Source: Terfezia claveryi (Eukaryota; Ascomycota; Pezizomycetes; Pezizales; Pezizaceae). From it: 20,181 nt of DNA. Location of the stretch: NCBI GenBank assembly GCA_015179025.1, contig WHUX01000540.1:1-20181 (forward strand), read 5' to 3'. The notes under the pieces were generated by a model. It was not told the DNA's origin. It saw nothing but the letters and a program-made list of their open reading frames with translations, and did not search any database. The number at the start of each line of letters is the position of its first letter. Position 1 is the first letter of the stretch. Shown piece after piece: positions 1 to 7,490 of the stretch. A program made the position numbers and the translations under genes.

Positions 1-470
1 ACCTCTAGAAGCTTACAGAATGCTCTCCAAAAGTCCGAGGTGAACTGAGGGCCACGGTCGGACACAATAGATTTGGGGAGCCCGTAGTACCGGAACACAT
101 TGTTGAGGTAGAGGTTGGCCAGCTCCTGAGTACAACAGGTATCCTAACAAGGTACAACATGCCTCATCTTTGTCAACTAGTCTACCACCATCAGGATGGT
201 GTTGAACCCCGAGTCTTCCAGCAATCCCATCACGAAATCCATGGTAAGGTGCAGCCAGGGCCGATCCAGAATCTCCAGAGGTTTCAGAGTCCCATACGGG
301 GCATAGCGGACAGCCTTAGTATACTTGCAAACATGGCAGTTCTATATGTACTGCTCTACGTCCTTCCACTGGTCAATCCAAGTGTACTCCCTGGCCAGAA
401 GCTCTAACGTTTTTGACACTCCAGGGTGACCTGCAACCAGACTGTCATGATGCTCTTTTATTAGCCTCAG
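1..470 (-). pseudogene. Integrase fragment (zinc-binding and catalytic core), element D
   Basis: The minus strand encodes the N-terminal half of a retroviral-type integrase, which would insert the cDNA into host DNA. Around 415-460 the translation gives a His pair (EHHDS...AGHPG), and around 320-350 the NCHVC pair, together the HHCC zinc-binding domain. The first catalytic Asp lies in LTMDF at 237-239, and the second in SDRGPQF at 57-59. The catalytic Glu would lie beyond the left edge. At least one in-frame TAG interrupts the frame just before NCHVC, in a position that reads naturally as a former CAG. The motif order and spacing are typical of Gypsy integrase; the copy is inactive as shown. 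Confidence 0.85.
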
Positions 471-689
471 GCGTAACCTTCCTTCTAGTATATAGAGCTG
501 ATTACAGTGGTATAGAAGGCCCTCCTAGATGGTACACTCGGCTAGGGAGATCTTGGGGTGGGCGCGCTGGCCGGAATCCACTGCGGCGTAAATTTCCTTG
601 GCCAGGAGGTCATCTTCGTATATCTGTCTCACCAGTTGTCAGAGGTCAGCTCTCGTCTCAGCCTCCGCATTAGCCTCAGCAAGGTCATT

Positions 690-1230
690 GGCTGCTAGAT
701 CAAGGTTTTCGGGCTTCAATACCACCTGATTTTGGTCTTTTACCATTTCATCCCCCCCTTAGGAAGATCTCCTGATCTTTGAGTTAATGTATCAGGCTTG
801 CCACCAACTTTTCCGGGTCAGTACTTAATCTTAAAGTTGAACCAAGAGAAGAATTCCGAACACCTAGTCTGCCGTCAGTTGAGCAGCTTGGTAGTTGTAA
901 AATACGCAAGGTTTTTGTGATCAGATAATACCTCGATAATCCCCTTGGCTGACTCTAGTTGTGGCCTCCACTCCTCGAATGCCCTTACGATGGCCATCAG
1001 CTCCTTGTCGTAGATCTCGTAGTTGCACTCAGCTGGGTAGTGCTTTTTCGAGAAGTAGGCCACTGGGTAGAGGATGCCGTTGACATACTGAGAGAGGATT
1101 CCCGCGGAGACATAATTGGAGGCATCGGTTTTAATGATACATTCCTGGTCAGAGTCGAAATGTGCCAGGATCGGTGCTGAGCAGAAGGCTTCCTTGAGGT
1201 TCTAGAAGGCCAACTGGGATTCTGGATTCC
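690..1230 (-). pseudogene. RNase H fragment, element D
   Basis: An open minus-strand stretch at 875-1063 encodes [20 protein letters not shown] followed by [13 protein letters not shown], then [13 protein letters not shown], the core and C-terminal part of a Gypsy RNase H domain. The Glu of YDKEL and the Asp of LSDHKNL match the second and third catalytic acids; the first acidic strand lies just upstream on the minus strand (about 1080-1180, containing ASNYVSAG). Downstream near 690-720 the translation QNQVVLKPENL marks the linker to integrase seen in fungal Gypsy elements. The domain removes the RNA strand during reverse transcription. Frames change on both sides, so this is a relic. Confidence 0.8.
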
Positions 1231-1500
1231 ACTAGAAGGCCTTTTTCACTATCAGGTGTAAGTCGGCTTCTACCTTCATTTTCGTCAAGGCCATTAGGGG
1301 TACCGTGATCCTTGTATATCCCAGGATGAACCGGCAGTAAAAGTTGGCAAATCCTGGTAAGGCTTGCACATCCTTTAAGTTGGCTGGGGTTTCCCACTCC
1401 TGGATTGCGGCAACTTTGGCAGGATCCATCCGGATGCCTTCTATAGTAATAATCAACCCCAGATATTTGACCTCCTGCACATGAAACTCGCATTTTTATC
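1231..1500 (-). pseudogene. Reverse transcriptase thumb/connection fragment, element D
   Basis: The minus strand from about 1494 gives KCEFHVQEVKYLGLIIT, then DPAKVAAIQEW, LKDVQALPGFANFYCRFI and a connection segment reaching 1232. This is the segment that follows the YIDD active site in Ty3/Gypsy RT. The palm with the catalytic Asp residues is missing, because similarity stops at about 1496-1500 and unrelated sequence follows. One residue in the usual FLGFANFYRRFI motif is altered (PGFANFYCRFI). The fragment cannot act alone. Confidence 0.85.
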
Positions 1501-1507
1501 CCCTTTG

Positions 1508-1958
1508 TGTCACAGGGTGACATACAGCCCTACTAAAGGTACTTGGGCCCTTATAGAACGACTCTAGGATCTACATGAACTCTAGGTACACTCTTAGCAG
1601 TGTGGTGCAAACATTTCTAATACTTATGTATAGAGTTAAGTATATGAAATGGGTATGAACCTCGGAGTGGTTAATAATCATCCTAGATAGTTAAGACCCT
1701 TATGGAACGTCCATAAACCCTTGAGGGAGCTAGGGTTCAAGTTTCATAAGAATCCGAATAATGGTTCAATAGTTATACTCAGATTATTATGCTGACTATA
1801 TGCATATATATGCTAGCTATATTGGCGTTACCCTGAAGTCTTGGCATTACCCTGAATATTGAATTATTTCCCTGAACTGCAGGAAAATAATTTGGTAAAA
1901 ATAAATAAAAAAATGAAGCCATGATGGCGCACTTTAGACCAAAGTGCGTCTGGTGACA
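1508..1958. repeat. Possible solo or truncated LTR
   Basis: The stretch starts TGTCAC and ends GTGACA, a perfect 6-bp terminal inverted repeat with the TG...CA ends of an LTR, and is about 450 bp long. Near its right end is a hairpin of 8-bp perfect arms (CGCACTTT and AAAGTGCG, 1928-1948). It is AT-rich inside (around 1790-1830) and repeats the short motif ACCCTGAA at 1830-1860. No coding similarity is seen. The flanking 5-mers (CTTTG and CTATA) do not match, so there is no target duplication to prove the boundaries. Strand cannot be set. Confidence 0.35.
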
Positions 1959-3281
1959 CTATAAGGGAGTACGCCCAGGACAGAGGCCAAAGGTAGGGCC
2001 AAAATATAAAGTTCTCCATATTTCATGTTCCAAGGTTCTATCTAGGCCTACTCTTCGTCCTGATTCCATTTCTGCAATCCTTTTTATGATCGGAGTTAAA
2101 CTCATGGAGATATAAGGCTTTTAATATGGTCATATAGGTCCATAAGGAGGTTTACTTATTATCGGTAATAACTCTGTGAATAATTTGGGTATCGAGATAA
2201 ACTAAGATTCTATAATCTTCTGTGCTTTGATACCTTTCCAATGGTAATCTACTTGTGACCCACGGTTCTCTATTCATAGAGTTATGTGCAGTTGAAAATT
2301 ATTTTCAATGGACCCTAGTGTAAGGAATACTTGTTTTTCTCCTTACTATAAGTCTTGTTTGAACGTTGGAATCTCTTTGGCTATTTTTAGGATTTTTTTA
2401 TCTAATGTTTAGGACGCATTTTACTTGTTTAAGTATTTCCCTCAGTTGGATTAGTATATGGATTACTCATGTATTAGTGTTGTCTTTTTTAGCACGTTAT
2501 CTCTTTCCTTTATCACTGACTTATTTCTGACATGTTTTATGTGGTCAGCAAGCTAACCACTTTCTCCTGTTCCAGTTGCCTATCTTGTTCGGCAACTGAT
2601 GTCATGTCTTATTCTCTATTCAATTGTCAGCCTCGTTTCTATTACTTTCTCTGGCGTCATCTATAATACAGAACGTATCTAGAATGAGCCATCTTGTATC
2701 CATTATGATCAGGTATCATAATGAGTCTTGATGATTGTCCGTACATGAGTTCGTTTAGACTCATAGCCTCAGAAATCTAGTGTCTATTAAAGACCTTATT
2801 TCCGCGGCCTCTAGATAGGACAGGATCTCTTTCAGTACCATCTAGTCGAGCAACATTAGAATATACAAGCTACACTGGTAATATTCTTTCTCCAGATCTT
2901 CGTGACTCTCCCGAACACCCCCCAAATACACCAACAGCCAGCCGCTCTTTGGGACTCCTGTTTAGGACCTAGACAGTGTGCTTAGCTGCCCAACCACGTT
3001 GGTAGAGCCGTGTTTATCTCAGGAACACCTCTACTAACTTGGCCCACACTTACACCTAGACACTATTAGTAAATATTGCCAGAAACATAATTAGATGCCT
3101 TCGGATATTGTCGGATGTTAATTCAATAGTATCGGGGATTGGAAACGTATCTGAAATTGAATTTAGTTGTCTCAGATAAGAATTCTTTAATGGGATAAGC
3201 GAGCTATAAGCGAAGTATGTATAACATGCAGACATGGGAATATTCTCTACATTCGGGTTAGTAACCTCTAACAATAAGTGC
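1959..3281. other. Stretch with no recognisable gene
   Basis: No frame in this 1.3-kb AT-rich stretch shows a protein family I recognise. A minus-strand open frame at 3056-3274 (72 codons) has no motif and I treat it as chance. A plus-strand open stretch at about 2781-2950 is Ser/Pro-rich but only some 55 codons long. A hairpin with 8-bp arms (CATTATGA/TCATAATG) sits at 2701-2723. The right part may belong to the U3 of the LTR-C repeat: a TGTTA at 3116 could pair with TAACA at 3703-3707 as LTR ends. I cannot confirm that, because the other copy is cut off at the position equivalent to 3282. Confidence 0.5.
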
Positions 3282-3720
3282 AGATAGCAACTGCATTAAC
3301 AAAGGTGTGGATGGTATAACACTTAGGAAGAAATTCCAAGGTAACAGGTAGGCCCGCATTTTATAAAATATTTTTATCATAAGAATATCTACAAACACCT
3401 CGGGATATAAATAGTGCAAGTAGTTCCAGTTGAATTTATTCTACGACCAGCGAGTATTGGATAGCAAGAGCACCTTGAGTACACGAAGCCTACTAAGTTC
3501 TAAGTCTTGAGTTAACTTTACATTTAAGCTACATAGAATTTATTTTGTATTGCAAAATAAGATCTATCGTAAGGAACTACAGTTGGACTAAACTTTACTG
3601 CTATAGGATTGATATTCGGTGTTGCGGAATAGATATCGTTGCGGCAGGAAATTACGGCCGTCCTAATAGTCGCAAGAGCGCTATCAGTCAATAGGGCCCC
3701 CGTAACACTTTGTACCTACT
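3282..3720 (+). repeat. LTR-C copy, plus orientation
   Basis: This stretch is repeated, inverted, at 16253-16692, with many shared blocks (for example around TATAAATA, and the block containing ACGGCCGTCCTAATAGT). The copy at 16253-16692 lies directly upstream of element C's gag, so I read both as 5' LTRs of that family. A TATA box (TATAAATA) lies at 3406-3413. About 45 bp of further sequence follows before element A begins at 3766, so here the LTR is separated from any C-type gag. Its left limit is uncertain and may extend to about 3116. Confidence 0.7.
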
Positions 3721-3960
3721 TTAAATCCCATGAATTCAATTTCTGGGATATGGAAGGTACACTTGTGTAATGGAGAACGTTGTTTCATTGCTTATATAAT
3801 TGATTATATACTTTTGTATTTCCTATATTACTACTATGTTATGTAACTAAGCTCTCGGTTGAAGGACTAGCCTTCTACCACCTCCTATTGCTTTATAAGC
3901 GTCCATAGCACGCGGAATCTGCCATGGGAAGTTCCATGGCACTTGCCATATGAAGACACC

Positions 3961-4022
3961 CTCATTATGGCCGCGTGACCTCTGTTTAAGGCGTGTGACT
4001 CATTACTATGGCCACATGACCC
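3961..4022 (+). repeat. U3 tandem repeat, one full unit (5' LTR of A)
   Basis: A degenerate unit beginning CTCATTATGGCC is followed by one full unit containing GTGTGACTCATTACTATGG. The full unit carries TGACTCA at 3996-4002, the consensus core for fungal Gcn4/AP-1 type bZIP factors. It lies about 100 bp upstream of the TATA box, where an enhancer would be expected. The equivalent region has two full units in the 3' LTR of A and three in the LTR of B. Confidence 0.85.
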
Positions 4023-4099
4023 CTTTTGTATAGCGCACCACCTTCTGGTGTGCCACCCTTTATTGTATTTATTTCCTTAGTTATCAGATCTCAGAGGAG

Positions 4100-4107
4100 T
4101 ATAAATA
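4100..4107 (+). promoter_or_regulatory. TATA box of element A 5' LTR
   Basis: TATAAATA in the context GAGGAGTATAAATAGG, identical in all three LTR copies. RNA would be expected to start some 25-35 bp downstream, in or just after the hairpin at 4114-4133. This would set the U3/R boundary. Confidence 0.7.
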
Positions 4108-4113
4108 GGCCAC

Positions 4114-4350
4114 TGGATTCCCTCTGGAATCCACAGAAAGACAAGAAGCAACCAAGCAAGCCTTCAGAGCAAGCAAGCCTATATTCCGATCAGATCAAGA
4201 TCATATAGCTTAGATAGCACAAATCATATAAGATAGATTACACCAGTTAATTACTGTTCCCTTTGGGAACGTCCCACATAGTAATCTCCCTACCCTTCTG
4301 AGGTCTTACCTCAGCAGAACCGAAATACACAAACATCCGTGCCTACGGAT
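4114..4350 (+). other. Chain of four stem-loops in R/U5
   Basis: Four perfect inverted repeats lie downstream of the TATA box: arms TGGATTCC/GGAATCCA (8 bp, 4-nt loop, 4114-4133), GTTCCC/GGGAAC (6 bp, 3-nt loop, 4256-4270), CTGAGGT/ACCTCAG (7 bp, 3-nt loop, 4298-4314) and ATCCGT/ACGGAT (6 bp, 4-nt loop, 4335-4350). All recur in the other two LTRs with small changes. They would be in the 5' end of the element RNA and could act in packaging, dimerisation, translation or priming. The function is inferred; the pairings are visible. Confidence 0.6.
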
Positions 4351-4402
4351 ATAGATTGTATAAACGGTACCGAATGAATACTGTCTAGTACCATTCATTA
4401 CA

Positions 4403-4658
4403 TTTTTTTTAACTTACTTACCTAATCTTTACTCTTAAATCCAAGGCCTGATCAACCTTCGGATACCTTTATTACACTCACGCAAGTGTATAAAATTCGA
4501 CACCCAAGTGCACATATAAAATCTATATCGATATTCAACTAGCTAGCCAACAAAAAAATCCAACAAACGAGACATCAGACTCTCAACTACAGTACATCAA
4601 CAAAAGACTTAGAAGCAAGCTAAGCAGAGCTCTAACGGGCAGTGGTATCCCACATTAA
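4403..4658 (+). other. Untranslated leader of element A
   Basis: This 256-bp stretch between the 5' LTR and the gag frame starts with eight T residues and shows no recognisable gene. I find no TGG-initiated tRNA-complementary primer binding site at its start. Self-priming, as known in the Tf1 lineage, would need this region to pair with the first bases of R; I could not identify a convincing match, partly because the RNA start is not known. Confidence 0.5.
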
Positions 4659-5955
4659 ACAATCCCACCCTCGTTCACAACACTTTTCCCAATAAGATCG
4701 ACAACTCATCTTACACTCCTGGCAACCGCCATTACATCTGTACCTGTAAATCCAGTACACCATTGAAAAACCGGCCCCCAGGTCCCAGGAATAATTGGTC
4801 TAAACAACCAAGCGTCACAATCCCAAGGCTCAAATCTCGCTGCCTCCACTGCAGCCATTTCCTCCAGAAAAGAATTACCTCCATCAGAACCTTCCTTAGG
4901 CCCAGACATCTCTACCAATACCTCTGCGCCCCCAACGTCTACCTCAACACACCAATCAGAAAACGTGACACTCTTGCCGGAAGAACTAGAACTAGATTCT
5001 AGACCAGTAGACAAAGAAAAACCAGGACCATAAGAAACATCAGGATCCTGACATCCAGCCTCACCAGCCTCATGAGCCACTGAGCCAACAGAACCGTCAG
5101 TCGAAAGGAGATCATAAGGATCATCAGCCACCACACCATCAGCACAGAAAGGTGCCAAAGAAGAAAAGTAACTCGACAATCGTATCGCATAACCAGCTGC
5201 ATTTGGTTGCGGACAGACGACGAAATCAGACATAATGGCGTCTGAACTTAATAAGAAGACTAAGAGGTCGAGACGGTTAACTATGTTACCCGAAGATATT
5301 AAGAAATTAGTAGAAGAAACTCCCAGAAAGACCAGATTTATAGTTCCTAACACAGAAGGGGAAATAAATCTGCCCATGGATATAGAAATAGGAGAACCAG
5401 GCGGAGCTGGAACCAAACTATATTTTAGTATGGCTCTACCTCTCGCACCAGAAGAATTTTGGGATAGACATTTTCCAACAATTGAGGAGATTTTGAAATA
5501 CACTTGCTCAATGGGACATGCCCAACAGTATCATCCTGATGATACTCGACTCTTAATGGAAGCCATAGTAAAACACTATTTATGGCTAACACCTTACCCA
5601 TTCAAAGAAAAGATTAGAAATGAACGCATTTTTAAGCAAGGAATTAAAGAAACCTGTTGTTCCACTCTTAAGGAAACCGAATTGGGTAATACATAACTGG
5701 GAAGAAATAATGGCATTCATGATGAGCGGCACTCATCTAGAAGAATCAGCACATACCGCGGAGGATTTTTTCAATCCTAGCAAAGAACTTCCAGGAGCGT
5801 TCCTGAGAACACCAAAAGATCAATCGAAAGGCAAAGGTCGAGCACCTGAGACACCAGAAAGGAGGACTGGGTCAGCCAAAGAACCAGACGACAAAGACCA
5901 ACCACCAGAAGATATAGAATTACCAGAAGATGATGATGATCTAGATACAGGCTAG
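4659..5955 (+). pseudogene. gag: Gag N-terminal region, element A (broken)
   Basis: One reading frame (codons starting at multiples of three) runs without indels from about 4659 to about 5640. It gives a Pro/Ser/Thr-rich segment, then from the ATG at 5235 MASELNKKTKRSRR and a compact region with EFWDRHFP and KHYLWLTPYPF. In-frame stops lie at 4764, 5031, 5049, 5073, 5115, 5169 and 5190, all TAA or TGA. Near 5640 the frame shifts and continues as VIHNWEEIMAFMMSG and a charged tail ending in PEDDDDLDTG at 5955. I infer the non-capsid N-terminal part of Gag. It may start upstream of 5235, because the translation there looks like a disordered Gag tail; if it starts at 5235, most of those stops are irrelevant. 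The antisense frame across 4706-5503 is also open. Confidence 0.6.
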
Positions 5956-7137
5956 ACCAACAGCAGCAGAAAACACAAGGAGGAGGACGAGACCCCGATG
6001 ATAGCGGAGATGATAGCTCGGACTCTGATAAGGCATGTCAGTTGCAAGTCAAACTCTTAAAAGAAAACCCAAACGAGGAAATCAGTTGAACACCAGCAAT
6101 GGGAATCTACAACAGGAATGGTTACAACAGGTAACCATAAAGCAACGAATGCTTTAAAAGGAATAAAGATTGATATGCCAGAAAAATTAAGAGGAGAAGA
6201 CAAAAAATGGCAAGACTCACAATATTTTGACTCTTGGGCCACAGCAATACAACGTTGGTTTGTTCTCAAAAGAATAGATTTAGAAGGGCTTCAGCTCTGG
6301 AATTGTTGGATTAGAATGGAAGGGAGCGCGCTTACTACTTATAATCAATTCCTAAGAGAAAAAGGAAAGAATGCGACATTCTTTGGATTCATACTAGTGC
6401 TAAGGGATTTTCTGATACCCTCTACTAGTAAGGACATTTTGTGGAAACGATAGGAGACAGCCACACCATACAAGGACGGACGTCACATGGGAATCAAACA
6501 GTTTGCCAACTGGCTTACTGAAATGCAAATCAAATTGATTGACAAGGATGGCAAACAATCAATATCGCAGGAAGTAAAAAGAAGAAAGTTTCTTAATCAC
6601 CTGCCGCCATATATGTCAGCTACATTAATTCCTTTAATAAAGAAGAATGGTCATATGATCAGCTCGTGCATCAAGCGGAGTCATATGAAGCTTCCAAGAA
6701 GGATATTGCCCCACCATCCACAACAAATACATCCCGACGACAACACCCTCGGAATGAAAATCGAAGTCACGGTCCACGCAGGGACCAGAATCAACGACAA
6801 AAAACAGGATTTAATCCTAGCACAATCCCAACACAAACCCAACACAGAAAATCGGAAGGACTCAGATTGGGACACCATCACAAAAAAATTGGATCAGAAG
6901 ACGAAGATGCAATTAATTAAAGACAAGAAATGTCTATGGTGTTGGAACCCTGGACACTCCTACAAGGACTGTAGGAAACGAAAAAATAAGGTACCCATGC
7001 GTACAGCCACACAAGATTTAGCTATGCCGATAGCCACCAAGGATAAAAACAACAAGGATAAAATCAAGGAACGACCCTTGTCAAGACAGGTACCAGATTT
7101 TAGCAAGGTATTCGTTAAGCTAACGAACACCCCGCAC
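5949..7137 (+). pseudogene. gag: Gag capsid and nucleocapsid region, element A (broken)
   Basis: A Gln-rich, then Asp/Ser-rich linker (5949-6090) leads to a retrotransposon Gag capsid-like domain at about 6118-6640, with FDSWATAIQRWF and ALTTYNQFLREK; the structural protein would form the virus-like particle. A TAG at 6451 interrupts an otherwise continuous frame and sits where CAG would fit. A single-base shift near 6640 moves the frame (EEWSYDQLVHQAESYEASKK), and another near 6885 moves it back. The nucleocapsid follows: CLWCWNPGHSYKDC at 6931-6972 is a perfect C-x2-C-x4-H-x4-C zinc knuckle in a Lys/Arg-rich setting, which binds element RNA. It ends at a TAG at 7138, next to the protease. 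Confidence 0.8.
6931..6972 (+). other. Canonical Gag CCHC zinc knuckle, element A
   Basis: The 42-bp segment encodes Cys-x2-Cys-x4-His-x4-Cys with no interruption, flanked by basic residues (KDKK before, RKRKNK after). This is the standard place for a nucleocapsid zinc knuckle, at the end of Gag before the protease. It is the reference for judging the two further knuckles found after RNase H. Confidence 0.9.
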
Positions 7138-7139
7138 TA

Positions 7140-7490
7140 GCTTTAATTGATCTCCAAACGAAGGAGGGACTTAATCAATTCTCAATTTGTACACCTTACA
7201 AAATACCGACAGAAGTATGAGAAGAAATCATTAAGTACTGCAATTAAAGGCTCAAAGGAACGATAGACAAAGCTTGTACTATCAAACTTGATTGGATAGG
7301 TTATGTAGAAGAACGAACATTCTATGTAGCTCATTTGACTGGATGGGACATGATACTAGGAGAACCTGCTCTCAGCAAAGTGCGAGCAATAATTCCTGCC
7401 CATCAGGAACCAGTTACTATCCAACCGGAAAACATTCCACGATTCCAGCTAAGTGTATGGAAGGGATCTAGAACATGGCGAATGGTATAA
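7140..7490 (+). pseudogene. Retropepsin-like protease, element A (broken)
   Basis: Translation gives ALIDLQT at 7140-7160, then, after a shift, GDLINSQFVHL, and from about 7255 a continuous frame with KLDWIGY, RTFYVAHLTGWDMILGEPAL and a tail to the TAA at 7488. The WDMILG segment matches the C-terminal Ile-Leu-Gly motif of Gypsy aspartic proteases, which cut the polyprotein. The expected catalytic triad Asp-Ser/Thr-Gly is not there: the Asp at 7149-7151 is followed by Leu-Gln-Thr. This may be a family-specific variant or decay. Stops and shifts at 7190-7255 disable this copy. The start of RT overlaps the end in another frame. Confidence 0.7.

Larger units (their letters stand above)
1..1500 (-). 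mobile_element. Element D: truncated Ty3/Gypsy pol remnant
   Basis: Read on the minus strand from 1500 down to 1, this holds in order an RT thumb/connection segment, an RNase H segment and an integrase segment, the Ty3/Gypsy order. It lacks gag, protease and the RT palm, and it leaves the window inside the integrase core. Stops and frameshifts split it, so no long frame survives. It seems more GC-rich than the other elements here, and its motifs (YDKEL, EEWRP, QVVLKPENL) differ from A/B, so it is a separate family. Its right edge falls just before the KCEF motif of RT, which is close to where the RT of element C stops. This is either coincidence or a sign that both are halves of one interrupted element. 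Confidence 0.85.
3766..4402 (+). repeat. 5' LTR of element A
   Basis: 637 bp, starting TGTAATG and ending CATTACA, with a direct copy at 11969-12638 and an inverted copy at 16693-17411. U3 holds a palindrome at 3921-3940 (GCCATGG/CCATGGC arms), one degenerate and one full 40-bp repeat unit, and a TATA box at 4100-4107. Four substitutions separate it from the 3' LTR, all transitions, with T or A here against C or G in the other. No tRNA-type primer binding site is evident right after it; eight T residues follow. Confidence 0.95.

Noticed and set aside
2701..2723. Hairpin CATTATGA/TCATAATG as a regulatory element or terminator
   Set aside because: One isolated 8-bp AT-rich stem in 20 kb is expected by chance, and no gene is next to it.
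2781..2950. Ser/Pro-rich plus-strand open stretch, possibly a Gag N-terminus
   Set aside because: Only about 55 codons, starts after a stop without a convincing ATG, and no capsid motif follows.
3056..3274. 72-codon minus-strand open frame left of LTR-C
   Set aside because: No motif, AT-rich, no upstream signal, and it may lie within the U3 of LTR-C.
4026..4208. Open frames of about 60-70 codons inside the LTRs (also 12232-12447 on plus and 16887-17069 on minus)
   Set aside because: They are the same LTR stretch three times and cover the TATA box and R region. Recurrence comes from LTR homology, not from a conserved gene.
5031..5192. Reassigned stop codons as an explanation for six TAA/TGA in one frame
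   Set aside because: Frameshifts occur throughout the rest of the element and TAG stops also interrupt sense frames (6451). Fungi with the required code are not suggested by anything else here.
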